Source: Pseudomonas mandelii
GTDB lineage: Bacteria; Pseudomonadota; Gammaproteobacteria; Pseudomonadales; Pseudomonadaceae
Assembly (NCBI RefSeq): GCF_900106065.1
Contig: NZ_LT629796.1
Coordinates: forward strand, 5,866,501-5,930,500
Direction of reading: 5' to 3'
DNA length: 64,000 bases
Part shown: one piece after another, positions 27,006-38,325 of the stretch
Position numbering within the stretch: the first letter of the stretch is position 1
How the letters are laid out: each line of letters begins with the position of its first letter
Notes under the pieces: generated by a model
The model's input: only the letters and a program-made list of their open reading frames with translations
Databases searched by the model: none
What the model was told of the DNA's origin: nothing
Program-made: the position numbers and the translations under genes

Positions 27006-27654
27006 TCCGCAGACAGATCCTGCGCTACACCCCAAACCAGCGCACCAATCACTGGCTGGTGGCGATCCTGTTTTTCATGGCCGCGCTGTCAGGCCTGGCG
27101 CTGTTTCACCCGGCGTTGTTCTGGCTCAGCCACCTGTTCGGCGGCGGGCCGTGGACACGCATCCTGCACCCGTTCCTGGGGTGGCGATGTTTGTGCTGTT
27201 CCTTGGTCTGGTGATCCAGTTCTTTCGGGCGAATTTCTTTATCAGCAATGACCGGTTGTGGCTCCGGCGCGTCGGGCGAGTGATCCGCAATGAAGAGGAG
27301 GGTGTGCCGCCGATCGGCAAGTACAACCCGGGGCAGAAGCTGCTGTTCTGGATCTTGCTGCTGTGCATGCTGGTGTTGCTGTTCAGCGGGCTGGTGATCT
27401 GGCGTGCGTATTTCAGCGAATACTTCGGCATCACCTCGATTCGCTGGGCGATGCTGCTACATGCCTTGGCGGGTTTTGTGCTGGTGTTGAGCATCATTGT
27501 CCACATCTATGCCGGCCTCTGGATCAAAGGCTCGGTCAGCGCCATGGTGCATGGCGGGGTTAGCCGCGCCTGGGCGAAGAAGCACCATGAGCTCTGGTAT
27601 CGGGAAGTGACCCGGGACGAGCACCCTGAGCGGCCGATCAGCAAAAAAGGATAA
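27002..27654 (+). pseudogene. fdnI: formate dehydrogenase-N cytochrome b556 gamma subunit, frameshifted
   Basis: The gene opens correctly at ATG 27002 (RRQILRYTPNQRTNHWLVA) but runs into a stop at 27212-27214. The family sequence continues in the -1 frame from about 27180 (MFVLFLGLVIQFF) to TAA 27652. The break falls in CTGGGGTGG at 27176-27183. One extra G would restore Leu-Gly-Val-Ala-Met and a 217-residue protein, the usual length of FdnI/FdoI. Everything else is intact: four membrane helices and heme-ligand histidines (TNHW, LHPFLG, LLHALAG, IIVHIYAG). A base-call error or a very recent mutation are both possible. If real, the complex lacks its quinone-reducing anchor. Confidence 0.88.
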
Positions 27655-27659
27655 GCCCT

Positions 27660-28586
27660 TTGGCAACCATTCTTGAGCCTGGAGAGATCGAAGCGGCGGC
27701 GGGTTCTCCGCCGTTCCTGCACCTGCCACCGAACAACCTGTTCGCGTTGCGGGCGCTGCGCCTGGAAAAACTGGCAGACGGGCACCCACTGGCCGATTAC
27801 CTGCGGCTGGTGGCGGACCTGTGCCGCGTTCAGCAGGACCTGTTGGACAATCCACCTGACTCGGCGCCACTCGATCCCGAGCGTCTGCGAATGTGCCAGC
27901 AACACGGTCTGCCACCGTTCGCTGCCGACAGCCTGGTGCGCGAAGACACCTGGCTGGCGTATCTCGACGCCTTGTTGCAGCGGTACTCGCCACCACCAGA
28001 CTCCGCCGTCGAGAAAGCCATCGCGTCCTTGCGCAATGCCAACAGCGGGCAACGCAAAGCCTGGGCGATCACACTGGTCAGCGGCCAGTATTCGCTGCTG
28101 CCGGCGGCGCTGGTGCCCTTTCTTGGCGCGGCGTTGCAGGCCGCGTTCAGTCATTGGCTGCTGCACACGCCGAAGCTTGCGCTCAAACCCGGCGACAGCC
28201 TCAACCAATGCCCGGCCTGTGGTTCGCCGGCCATGGCCGGGGTCATTCGCCATCGCGGCAAACACAACGGTTTGCGTTATCTGGTGTGCTCGTTGTGTGC
28301 CTGCGAATGGCACGTGGTGCGGGTCAAATGCGTGTACTGCGAACAAAGCAAAGGCCTGGAATACGTCAGCCTCGATGACGACCGCCATGCCGCCAATCAG
28401 GCGCCGTTGCGCGCCGAAACCTGCCCCGGCTGCCACAGCTACCTGAAACTGCTGTACCTGGAAAACGACGCCGAGGCCGAAGCGCTCTCGACCGACCTGA
28501 CCAGCCTGATGCTGGACATGCGTCTGGAACAGGAGGGTTACGTGCGCCCGGCACCGAATCTTCTGCTCGCACCGGGAGGCGATTAA
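27660..28586 (+). CDS. fdhE: formate dehydrogenase accessory protein FdhE
   Basis: A 308-residue cytosolic factor needed for maturation of respiratory formate dehydrogenases. The start is TTG 27660 with AAAGGA upstream. The C-terminal half has the FdhE rubredoxin-like metal sites: CPACGSPAM, CSLCACEW, CVYCEQSK and CPGCHSYLK. It lies five bases behind fdnI in the same operon. Confidence 0.93.
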   Translation: MATILEPGEIEAAAGSPPFLHLPPNNLFALRALRLEKLADGHPLADYLRLVADLCRVQQDLLDNPPDSAPLDPERLRMCQQHGLPPFAADSLVREDTWLAYLDALLQRYSPPPDSAVEKAIASLRNANSGQRKAWAITLVSGQYSLLPAALVPFLGAALQAAFSHWLLHTPKLALKPGDSLNQCPACGSPAMAGVIRHRGKHNGLRYLVCSLCACEWHVVRVKCVYCEQSKGLEYVSLDDDRHAANQAPLRAETCPGCHSYLKLLYLENDAEAEALSTDLTSLMLDMRLEQEGYVRPAPNLLLAPGGD

Positions 28587-28636
28587 GCACAACGGCTACA
28601 CTCAGGCGCGACAGTTAACGTTTGCGGGAGCGCCTG

Positions 28637-30054
28637 ATGCCTGCCAGATCCGCCAGCCCAGCCTTGCGGCTGCCTTCCATCGACAGTTTGCTGCGCCATC
28701 CGGCGTGCCTGCCATTGACCGAGCGCTATGGGCGTGACGCGCTGCTGGCCAGCCTGCGGCAGTTGCTGGATGACCTGCGCGAACCAGTACTGTCAAGCCA
28801 ACTCGACGCCGTTGAAATCACCCCAGAAGTCTTGGCTGGCAGAGCGGGCGAGCGCCTGGATCTCCAGCATCGCAGCCAGGTACGCCGGGTGTTCAACCTG
28901 ACCGGCACGGTGCTGCACACCAACCTTGGCCGCGCGTTATTGCCAGACGAAGCCATCGATGCGGTGCAAAGGGCCGCTCGCTATCCGCTCAATCTCGAAT
29001 TCGACCTGCAAAGCGGCAAGCGCGGCGACCGTGACGACCTGATCGAAGGCCTGATCCGTGAACTGACCGGCGCCGAAGCCGTGACCGTGGTCAACAATAA
29101 CGCCGCTGCCGTGCTGCTGACGCTCAACAGCCTGGGCGCGCGCAAGGAAGGGATCATTTCACGAGGCGAGCTGATCGAAATCGGCGGCGCCTTCCGCATT
29201 CCCGACATCATGGCCCGGGCCGGCGTCAAACTGCACGAAGTCGGCACCACCAATCGCACCCACGCCCGGGATTACGAGGCGGCGATTGGCCCGCGCAGTG
29301 GTCTGCTGATGCGGGTGCATGCGAGCAATTACGCCATTGAAGGCTTCACCGCCCGGGTGCCGACGGCCGAGTTGGCTGAATTGGCGCACAAGCACGGGCT
29401 GCCACTGCTCGAAGACCTTGGCAGCGGCAGTCTGCTGGACCTGACCCGCTGGGGCTTGCCCGCCGAACCCACGGTGCGCCAGGCGTTGATCGATGGCGCG
29501 GACATCGTCACCTTCAGCGGCGACAAGTTACTCGGCGGTCCACAGGCCGGGTTGATCGTCGGCCGCAAAGACTTGATCGCGAAGATCAAGAAGAACCCGC
29601 TCAAACGTGCGTTGCGGGTCGACAAACTGACCCTGGCAGCCCTCGAAGCGGTGTTGAGTCTGTACCGCAATCCCGATCAACTGGCCGAACGACTGCCGAG
29701 CCTGCGCCTGCTGACCCGACCGCAGGCCGACATTCTTGCGCAAGCCGAACGCCTGCAACCGTCATTGGCGCTGGCTCTGGGCGATGGCTGGAGCGTCAGC
29801 GCTGTGGCAGCGCTGGGCATGATCGGCAGCGGCAGCCAACCGGTGGCTCGCCTGCCGAGCGCGGCGTTGTGCCTGCGCCCGTTGGTCAGCAAACGCCTGC
29901 GCGGCCGGCATTTACTGGGGCTGGAGGCCGCGTTCCGTCAGCTGGCCATTCCGGTGCTAGGCCGGATTGACGACGACGCGCTGTGGCTGGACCTGCGCCA
30001 ACTGGACGACGAAGCCGCGTGGCGGGCGCAACTCGATCAATTGCAGGTGCCAGG

Positions 30055-30058
<4 letters not shown>
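28637..30058 (+). CDS. selA: L-seryl-tRNA(Sec) selenium transferase
   Basis: A 473-residue PLP enzyme that converts Ser-tRNA(Sec) to Sec-tRNA(Sec) with selenophosphate. The PLP lysine is Lys297 in [11 protein letters not shown], close to Lys295 of E. coli. Other marks are [16 protein letters not shown] near residue 90 and the [11 protein letters not shown] loop. The start is ATG 28637 with GGGAG six bases upstream. The stop overlaps the GTG of selB. It follows fdhE by 50 bp, so it is likely in the same transcript as the selenoenzyme it serves. Confidence 0.95.
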
Positions 30059-31962
<1,904 letters not shown>

Positions 31963-31968
31963 CTTCAA

Positions 31969-32064
31969 GGAAGGCAATCGCGCCCGGTGGCGCGGCCGGG
32001 CTTCAAACCCGGTTGGGGACGGCATCCGTTCCCGGGCAGGTTCGACTCCGGCTGCCTTCCGCCA
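31969..32064 (+). tRNA. selC: tRNA-Sec (anticodon TCA)
   Basis: A 96-nt tRNA gene including an encoded GCCA end. The acceptor arms GGAAGGC and GCCTTCC pair. The anticodon loop CTTCAAA between CCGGG and CCCGG gives UCA at 32003-32005. The long variable arm (GGGGACGGCATCCGTTCCC) and T-loop GGTTCGACTCC closely follow E. coli selC. It lies six bases after selB, so the transferase, the elongation factor and the tRNA are contiguous. Confidence 0.96.
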
Positions 32065-32071
32065 TTTCCCT

Positions 32072-33397
32072 TCATAGATGCCCGAAATTCAGCGGGTACT
32101 GAACGACCACGTACACCCGGTCAATATCATCGCCGGCCTGCGCCGCATTGGCCCGATGCGAGACATGGGACAGTTGCAGCGATAACCCCTTGGCCGCGCC
32201 GGACTGCACGATGTAGCGCAGGTCGATGTCGCGCTCCCAATGCCGGCCGCCATCGCCTTGTTGTGGCACGTATTCGCCGATGGACTCATCGAAAGGGTTG
32301 TAGGCGCCGCCCTTGGGCGCACGGGTGCCGTCGATCCGGCTGCCCATGACGTAACGGGTCATGAAATTCAGGCCAGGTATGCCGAAGGTGCTCAAATCGA
32401 GGTCGTAGCGTGCCTGCCATGAGCGTTCGTGGGCGCCGTTGAAATCGGCGTACTTGATCGAGTTGGCGAGGTAGATCGAGTCGCCGCCGACAAAATCGAA
32501 CGGCGTATCGCCATTGATTTTTTGATAGGCCAGGGTGAAGGCGTGGGCATCGACGGTGTACTTGCCCGACAGGCTGAACGCGGTGTTGTCGATGGCGCCG
32601 GCCAGCGCTTTGCCGGTGTCTTGCGTGTGGTAGAGATTGGCGTCGAGGAACACCCCGGGCTGCTTCAGGTGCAGGTTGGCGTAGTACTGATGCCAGGTGT
32701 CGCTGAGTTCTGAGGCATAGAGCGCGCCGCCGACGGGGCGTTGGGTGAATAAGTCAGCGCCCAGAAACGTAATGCCTCCGGCTTCGGTGTTGGCGCCGTA
32801 GCCGTAGAAATTGCCTTTGCTCGAAGAACTGTCCTGGTTTTTGAACGCGGTGAAATGCCCGGCCAGCAGATTCACGTCATCGATTTCGCGGCTGTTCAAT
32901 AGAAAGCCTGTGGCGTATTCCGGTTGCAAGCGTTTGTCCGCGGTGTCGAACACCGGGGTTTCCACCATCATTTCACCGAACGCCAAGGTGGTTCGCGAGG
33001 CTCTGATTTTCAGTGCGCCGCCGCCACTGGAATAGTTGTCTTCGCTACGGCCGTCATCATTCACGGGCAGCAATCCGGTCCCGGAATGACCTTTGCCGCC
33101 ATCCAGCTTCAATCCCAGAAAGGCGTGGGCGTCGAGGCCTAAGCCGAGCGTGCCGGGTGTGAATCCAGATTCAAAAGTGCTGATAAAGCCTTGAGCCCAC
33201 TCGGCTTTATAGCTTTTACCTGTCGGCGAAGGGGACCGGTAGTCGCTGTTGAGGTAGAAGTTGCGGCTGAGCACGTCAAGCGCCGCGCCATCCAGAAACC
33301 CTTGTGCGGGTTCATCCGCCCAGGCTGTTCCGGCGAACAGCACCGACAACCAAAAGGGCAACCGGGTACGCAGGTCTTGCTTGCCAAACTTCATCAT
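32072..33397 (-). CDS. OprD-family outer-membrane porin
   Basis: A ~441-residue substrate-specific porin of the OprD/Occ family, which admits small carboxylates or amino acids. A signal peptide ends at AWADEPAQG. Family marks are SRNFYLNSDYR, EWAQGFISTFESGFT, LGLDAHAFLGLKLD, LNSREID and WQARYDLDLSTFGIPGLNFMTRY, and the chain closes on a beta-strand (VVQYPLNFGHL). The start is one of two adjacent ATGs (33397 or 33394). It lies 63 bp behind the YcaC-like gene with a strong hairpin between. Convergent with selC, seven bases away. The substrate is unknown. Confidence 0.92.
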   Translation of the reverse strand: MMKFGKQDLRTRLPFWLSVLFAGTAWADEPAQGFLDGAALDVLSRNFYLNSDYRSPSPTGKSYKAEWAQGFISTFESGFTPGTLGLGLDAHAFLGLKLDGGKGHSGTGLLPVNDDGRSEDNYSSGGGALKIRASRTTLAFGEMMVETPVFDTADKRLQPEYATGFLLNSREIDDVNLLAGHFTAFKNQDSSSSKGNFYGYGANTEAGGITFLGADLFTQRPVGGALYASELSDTWHQYYANLHLKQPGVFLDANLYHTQDTGKALAGAIDNTAFSLSGKYTVDAHAFTLAYQKINGDTPFDFVGGDSIYLANSIKYADFNGAHERSWQARYDLDLSTFGIPGLNFMTRYVMGSRIDGTRAPKGGAYNPFDESIGEYVPQQGDGGRHWERDIDLRYIVQSGAAKGLSLQLSHVSHRANAAQAGDDIDRVYVVVQYPLNFGHL

Positions 33398-33413
33398 CAA
33401 TCACCACGCAGCA

Positions 33414-33438
33414 GCGACTGCGGAGGGTCCGCAGTCGC
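33414..33438. other. perfect 11-bp hairpin between ycaC-like and oprD genes
   Basis: GCGACTGCGGA, GGG, TCCGCAGTCGC. On the minus strand no T-tract follows. It may be a processing or stabilising hairpin that separates expression of the two genes. Confidence 0.6.
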
Positions 33439-33460
33439 TCGCTTTTCAGAGGAGGACCGC

Positions 33461-34114
33461 TTAATGGCCTTCCGAGGCACCGAACATTGTTTTGGCGTAG
33501 ATCAGGCCAAGACCGTAGGAACCACCGTTGGCAATCGAGGTTTTCACGGTTTCTTCATAGGTTTCGGTACGTGCCCAGTCGCGTTGCAGTTCGAGCAGGT
33601 ATTGCAGCGAGGTCATTGGACGGGCGCCGATCTGGATCATGCGCTGCATGGCCATTTCATGGGCTTCGGTGCTGACGTCGCCACAGGCGTCGGCAATCAC
33701 GTAGACCTCAAAACCCTGGTCGATGGCCGACAGCGCCGGGCCGACGATGCACACCGAGGTCCACAGGCCGGCGAGGACGATTTTCTGTTTGCCGAATTTG
33801 TTGACTTCGACGGCGATGCGCTCGTCTTCCCAGGTGTTCATGCTGGTGCGGTCGATGACGTTGTGTTCCGGAAACACCGACTTGATTTCGTCGAAGATCG
33901 GCCCGGAAAAGCTCTTCTCGGCGACAGTGGTCAGGATGGTCGAGACTTTGAAGCCGCGCGCGGCCTTGGCCACGAGGGCGGCGTTGTTGCGCAGGGTGAC
34001 GGCGTCGATCGACTTGGTCGCGAAGGACATCTGCGATTGGTGATCAATCATGATCAGGGTGTGGTCGGTCGGGGTCAGCAGGGTTTTGCCGGGAGCAGCT
34101 TTGGCGATGGCCAT
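33461..34114 (-). CDS. YcaC-like isochorismatase-family hydrolase
   Basis: A 217-residue cysteine hydrolase of the isochorismatase superfamily. The triad is visible as Asp in LIMIDHQSQ, Lys in TVAEKSFSG and Cys in LWTSVCIVGPAL. The length and the WTSVC and SYGLGLIYAKTMFG segments fit the YcaC subgroup, whose substrate is not settled. The start is ATG 34114 with AAGGA upstream. An ATG at 34147 is possible but has no ribosome site. It is followed on the same strand by an OprD porin, so uptake and hydrolysis of one small compound is conceivable but unproven. Confidence 0.85.
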   Translation of the reverse strand: MAIAKAAPGKTLLTPTDHTLIMIDHQSQMSFATKSIDAVTLRNNAALVAKAARGFKVSTILTTVAEKSFSGPIFDEIKSVFPEHNVIDRTSMNTWEDERIAVEVNKFGKQKIVLAGLWTSVCIVGPALSAIDQGFEVYVIADACGDVSTEAHEMAMQRMIQIGARPMTSLQYLLELQRDWARTETYEETVKTSIANGGSYGLGLIYAKTMFGASEGH

Positions 34115-34220
34115 GGCGAGGTCCTTACGGGTGAGTGAGGAGGCCATGGTTGCGCAGATTCAGGCGGGAATATTGAAGCGATGTGCTGTGTTTGGTTATT
34201 TGCGAGGACGCCTGAAGAAC

Positions 34221-34253
34221 GGCCCCGCGCAATATCGGTCAGTGCGCGGGGCC
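34221..34253 (-). terminator. hairpin behind phbC
   Basis: GGCCCCGCGCA and TGCGCGGGGCC form 11 perfect pairs just behind the phbC stop. No long T-run follows, so it may be a weak terminator or an exonuclease block. Confidence 0.55.
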
Positions 34254-34258
34254 TTCGG

Positions 34259-35962
34259 TCATTGCATCACATAACGCCCGGGTGCCGATTCCAGCGCCGG
34301 GTAGTGCGCGTTGCCGATGTGCGACACCGAAGGCTGACGCTCGCCGGCCTGGTCTGCCAGCCAGACAAACCAGTCATTCCACCAGCTGCCGGCCTGTTCC
34401 TGGGCATTCATGAACCAGGTGTCGGGATCCTTCGACACTCGATTGTTGGTCCAGTAATGGCGTTTTTCCCTGGCCGGCGGGTTGATCACCCCGGCGATGT
34501 GCCCTGAGGCACCCAGCACAAAGCGCTTGGTCCCGGAGAGCAATTGGGTGCTGGCATAAGCGCTGCGCCACGGCACGATGTGATCGTCGTGGGTGGCGAG
34601 GATGTACGCCGGTGCATCGATGGCGCGCAGGTTGAGTTTGACCCCGCAGCAGTCCAGCTCACCTGATTTCAGGTCGTTCTGCAGGTAGGTGTGACGCAGA
34701 TACCAGCAGTACATCGGCCCCGGAAGGTTGGTGCTGTCGTTGTTCCAGAACAGCAAGTCGAGGGGGATGGGTTTCTGGCCCTTGAGGTATTTGTCGACGT
34801 TGTAGTTCCACCACAAATCATTCGGGCGCAGCAGCGAGAAGGTGTTGCCCATGTCCTCGCCCTTGAACAGGCCGATGGGGCCCTCCTGACCACCGATGGT
34901 GCGCTCGCGGTAGGCCACCAGTTGTTCGTCGACGAAGATGTCGATGGGGCCGGTGTCGAGGTAATCGAGGAAGGTGGTCAACAGGCTCACGCTGCCAATG
35001 TCCTTGTCGCCGCGCGCCGCCAGTACCGCCAGCGCCGAACTCAACAGCGTGCCGCCGATGCAGAAACCCACGCAATTGGGGCGTTGTTCGCCGCTGATCT
35101 CGCGGGTCACTTGCAGGCCTTTGATGATGCCGGTGTCGATCAGGTCATCCCAGGTGGTGCCGGCGTGCGCCTGATCGAAGTTGCGCCACGACATCAGGAA
35201 CACCGGGTGGCCTTGTTGCAGCAGATGGCGAACCATCGAGTTGTCCGGGCGCAGGTCGAGGATGTAGTACTTGTTGATCGACGGCGGGACGATGAACACC
35301 GGGCGCCGGTACTGGGTTTCGCTTTGCGGGTAGTACTGAATCAACTGGAACAGTTCGTTCTCGAACACCACTTCGCCGGGGGTGTTGGCCAGATCCACGC
35401 CGACCTTGAAAGCGCCGCTGTCGCACTGACGCATCTTGCCTTCTTGCAGGTCGCTGGCCAGGTGCAACAGGCCGGTGAACAGGCTGCCGCCCTGAGTGTC
35501 GACGACGCGTTGCAAGGCATCGGGGTTGCTCGCCAGAAAGTTGCTGGGCGCCCCGGCGGCAATCGCTTGCTCCACCAGATACAGCAGACGCTGGCGGGGT
35601 TTCTTGTCTTTGATCGGCAGTTTATCGAGCAGCTTCAACAGAAAACCGGCATTGAGCAGGTAGAACGCTGCGAGGGAGCCGAACAGCGGCGTGCTCCAGT
35701 TGCCACTGGAAAAACGTCGATCTTCAAAGGAAAACGGCTGGCCGGTCAGCAGCCGCTGGCCCAGATCACCCCATTGGGTTTGATACTCGGCTTGCAGGCT
35801 TTCCAGTGTGGTGCGTGGCAGGTCGAACCACTTCTCGTATTCCTGGCCGGTGAACCAAGGATTGGTGCTCACCCACAAGCGTAATTGTTGCACTGCAAAG
35901 GAGGCAATGAACGGGACCTGGCCTGACCAGAAGGTGTTGAAGGTGTGCGCGTTATTGTCCAT
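34259..35962 (-). CDS. phbC: class I polyhydroxyalkanoate (PHB) synthase
   Basis: A 567-residue polymerase that joins (R)-3-hydroxybutyryl-CoA into poly-3-hydroxybutyrate on granules. The lipase-like box GFCIGG gives nucleophile Cys301. The catalytic Asp and His lie in HDDHIVPW and GASGHIAG regions. The PhaC N-terminal domain (FWSGQVPFIASF, then PWF and YEKWFDLPR) is complete. The length and the company of thiolase and reductase genes put it in class I, not the medium-chain class II usual in pseudomonads. ATG 35962 has AAGGAG six bases upstream. It lies 99 bp behind phbA, with an intrinsic terminator in the gap. Confidence 0.93.
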   Translation of the reverse strand: MDNNAHTFNTFWSGQVPFIASFAVQQLRLWVSTNPWFTGQEYEKWFDLPRTTLESLQAEYQTQWGDLGQRLLTGQPFSFEDRRFSSGNWSTPLFGSLAAFYLLNAGFLLKLLDKLPIKDKKPRQRLLYLVEQAIAAGAPSNFLASNPDALQRVVDTQGGSLFTGLLHLASDLQEGKMRQCDSGAFKVGVDLANTPGEVVFENELFQLIQYYPQSETQYRRPVFIVPPSINKYYILDLRPDNSMVRHLLQQGHPVFLMSWRNFDQAHAGTTWDDLIDTGIIKGLQVTREISGEQRPNCVGFCIGGTLLSSALAVLAARGDKDIGSVSLLTTFLDYLDTGPIDIFVDEQLVAYRERTIGGQEGPIGLFKGEDMGNTFSLLRPNDLWWNYNVDKYLKGQKPIPLDLLFWNNDSTNLPGPMYCWYLRHTYLQNDLKSGELDCCGVKLNLRAIDAPAYILATHDDHIVPWRSAYASTQLLSGTKRFVLGASGHIAGVINPPAREKRHYWTNNRVSKDPDTWFMNAQEQAGSWWNDWFVWLADQAGERQPSVSHIGNAHYPALESAPGRYVMQ

Positions 35963-35995
35963 GGAACTCCTTGCCCACATCGGTAAACCGGGCAG

Positions 35996-36028
35996 AAAAA
36001 AACCGCGGTGCCGCCATTCGGCACCGCG
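35996..36028 (-). terminator. intercistronic intrinsic terminator between phbA and phbC
   Basis: On the minus strand CGCGGTGCCG and CGGCACCGCG (10 bp) enclose a five-base loop and are followed by GG and seven T. It lies in the 99-bp gap after the phbA stop and before the phbC Shine-Dalgarno. Confidence 0.8.
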
Positions 36029-36061
36029 TCAGCAGTCAAGCAAGCAGTCCTGTGATTCTTG

Positions 36062-37240
36062 TTATCGTTCGATGACCAGGCTGACACCTTGGCCGCCACC
36101 GATGCACAACGTGGCCAGGCCTTTTTTGCCGTCACGGCGAATGAGCTCGTGCACCAGTGACACCAGAATCCGCGCGCCCGACGCGCCGATCGGATGACCC
36201 AACGCAATCGCGCCACCGTTGACGTTGACCTTGGCGGTGTCCCAACCCAGTTCCTTGCCAACCGCCAGTGATTGCGCGGCAAACGCTTCGTTGGCTTCGA
36301 TCAGGTCGAGGTCGTCCAGGCTCCAGCCGGCTTTTTCCAGCACCAGACGGGTGGCCGGGACCGGGCCGATGCCCATGATCGACGGGTCGACGCCCGCACT
36401 GGCGTAAGCCTTGATGCGCGCCAGCACCGGCAAGCCAAGGGCCTGGGCCTTGGCGGCGCTGGCCAGCAGCAACACGGCGGCGCCATCGTTGAGAGTCGAC
36501 GAATTGCCGGCGGTCACGCTGCCGTCTTTCTTGAACGCCGGTTTAAGGTTGCTCAACGCTTGCAGCGTGCCGCCCGGTCGCGGTTGTTCATCCGTGTCGA
36601 ACACCAGCGGATCGCCCTTGCGCTGAGGGATCAGGATCGGGGTGATTTGCCCCTTGAAGTAGCCCGCTTCGATGGCGGCGGCTGCTTTCTGTTGCGAGGC
36701 GGCGGCGAAGGCGTCCTGATCTTCGCGGCTGACGCTGTACTGCGTGGCCAGATTTTCAGCGGTGATGCCCATGTGGTAGTCGTTGAAGGCATCCCACAAA
36801 CCGTCCTGAATCACGCTGTCTTGCAACTGCGCATGACCCAGACGCAAACCGGTGCGTACCTTGGGCAGCACATAAGGCGCCAGGCTCATGTTTTCCTGAC
36901 CGCCGGCAATCACCAGCTCGGCGTCGCCGCAGCGGATCGCCTGGACCGCCAGTTGCACAGCCTTGAGGCCCGAGCCGCAGACCTTGTTCAGCGTCAGGGC
37001 AGGGGTGGTGAAGGGCAGGCCGGCCTTGATTGCCGTCTGACGTGCCGGGTTTTGCCCCGAGCCTGCGGTGAGCACCTGGCCAAGAATCACTTCATCAATC
37101 TGCGAGCCGTCCAGGCCGGTTTCTTCCAGCAGACGGCGGATCACCGCTGCGCCCAGTTCAGTGGCTGGAATCGCGGACAAAGCCCCTTGAAAACTGCCGA
37201 TGGCGGTACGTGTAGCGGCAACGATTACGACTTCGTTCAT
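36062..37240 (-). CDS. phbA: acetyl-CoA C-acetyltransferase (beta-ketothiolase)
   Basis: A 392-residue biosynthetic thiolase condensing two acetyl-CoA to acetoacetyl-CoA, the first PHB step. Active-site residues are in place: Cys88 (NKVCGSG), His in [14 protein letters not shown] and the second Cys in [11 protein letters not shown] 37240 has GAGG seven bases upstream. It lies between phbB (57 bp upstream) and phbC, on the same strand. Confidence 0.95.
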   Translation of the reverse strand: MNEVVIVAATRTAIGSFQGALSAIPATELGAAVIRRLLEETGLDGSQIDEVILGQVLTAGSGQNPARQTAIKAGLPFTTPALTLNKVCGSGLKAVQLAVQAIRCGDAELVIAGGQENMSLAPYVLPKVRTGLRLGHAQLQDSVIQDGLWDAFNDYHMGITAENLATQYSVSREDQDAFAAASQQKAAAAIEAGYFKGQITPILIPQRKGDPLVFDTDEQPRPGGTLQALSNLKPAFKKDGSVTAGNSSTLNDGAAVLLLASAAKAQALGLPVLARIKAYASAGVDPSIMGIGPVPATRLVLEKAGWSLDDLDLIEANEAFAAQSLAVGKELGWDTAKVNVNGGAIALGHPIGASGARILVSLVHELIRRDGKKGLATLCIGGGQGVSLVIER

Positions 37241-37297
37241 GCGTGACCTCATTAAGATGTTGTCGAGCGGGAGCAGGGCGTCCTTGCCCTGATCGGT

Positions 37298-38044
37298 CTA
37301 CTGCATGTTCATGCCGCCGTTCACCGAGAAATCAGCGCCGGTGCTGTAGCCCGATTCATCGGAGGCCAGCCAGGCGACGATCGAGGCGATTTCTTCGGGT
37401 TGGCCGAGGCGCCCGACGGGGGTGGCGGCGATCATGGTGTCGAGGATGTCCGGGCGGATGGCCGCGGTCATGCTGGTCTGGATGTAGCCCGGGGAGACGG
37501 TGTTGACGGTCACGCCCTTGCCGGACACTTCCCGCGCCAGGGCCATGGTGAAGCCATGGATGCCGGCCTTGGCAGCGCTGTAGTTGGTCTGGCCGAACTG
37601 GCCTCGTTGGCCGTTGATCGAGGAGATATTGATGACCCGTCCCCAGCCCTTGGCCAACATTCCTTCAATCACCTGCTTGGTGGTGTTGAACATGCCGCTC
37701 AAGTTGGTGCCGATCACGGCATTCCAGTCCTCGGGCGTCAACTTGCGGAAGGAGGCATCCCGGGTGATGCCGGCGTTATTGACCAGCACATCGATCGGGC
37801 CGAATTGTTCCCGCGCCATCTCGAAGGCCTTGCGCGTCGACTCCCAATCGGTGATGTCGCCGTAGATGCATTCGAACTGATAACCGGCTGCCAATTGGCC
37901 GGCAATCCAGTCGTTTTTGCGGGCGGAATCCGAGCTGCAACCGACGATGACTTTGAACCCTTCCTTGTACAGGCGCTGGCTGATCGCCGTACCAATCCCA
38001 CCCATACCACCTGTGACCAACGCAATACGACCAAGCGACTTCAT
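37298..38044 (-). CDS. phbB: acetoacetyl-CoA reductase
   Basis: A 248-residue SDR that reduces acetoacetyl-CoA to (R)-3-hydroxybutyryl-CoA with NADPH. The nucleotide site is TGGMGGIG. The catalytic pair is Tyr155/Lys159 (NYSAAKAG). The PhaB-specific block SSINGQRGQFGQTNYSAAKAG-type region is present. It is first in the phbBAC transcript, with CGGAG close to ATG 38044. Its leader holds an A-rich stretch (AACAAAAAA) that fits the Crc/Hfq target pattern. Divergent from phbR across 281 bp, where the shared promoters must lie. Confidence 0.95.
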   Translation of the reverse strand: MKSLGRIALVTGGMGGIGTAISQRLYKEGFKVIVGCSSDSARKNDWIAGQLAAGYQFECIYGDITDWESTRKAFEMAREQFGPIDVLVNNAGITRDASFRKLTPEDWNAVIGTNLSGMFNTTKQVIEGMLAKGWGRVINISSINGQRGQFGQTNYSAAKAGIHGFTMALAREVSGKGVTVNTVSPGYIQTSMTAAIRPDILDTMIAATPVGRLGQPEEIASIVAWLASDESGYSTGADFSVNGGMNMQ

Positions 38045-38325
38045 AAGCTCCGTTCCTCTTTTTTGTTTTGCGCTGCAAGATGGGCGATTGTTCGGTATTG
38101 GCGGGGGATGCGGAAGTGTTTGGAGGTGACGGGCTGGTGTCCAAAGGCGCCATGGCCGGTTTAGTTGCATCCGGGCGACGAATGGCCGGGAACAGTGTCG
38201 AAAAATGAGGATTACCTATACTGGGATCAATATTGGCAACGGAACCACTCGTTAATATTTGATTTATTTCAGATCAGTCACGGCTCCGGACAGGATGTCC
38301 GGTTCCACAGGTCATTGAGGACGCC

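Noticed and set aside
27176..27183. Programmed frameshift in fdnI
   Set aside because: The site has only four G, no slippery heptamer in the correct phase and no obvious downstream stimulatory hairpin. Mutation or sequencing error is simpler.
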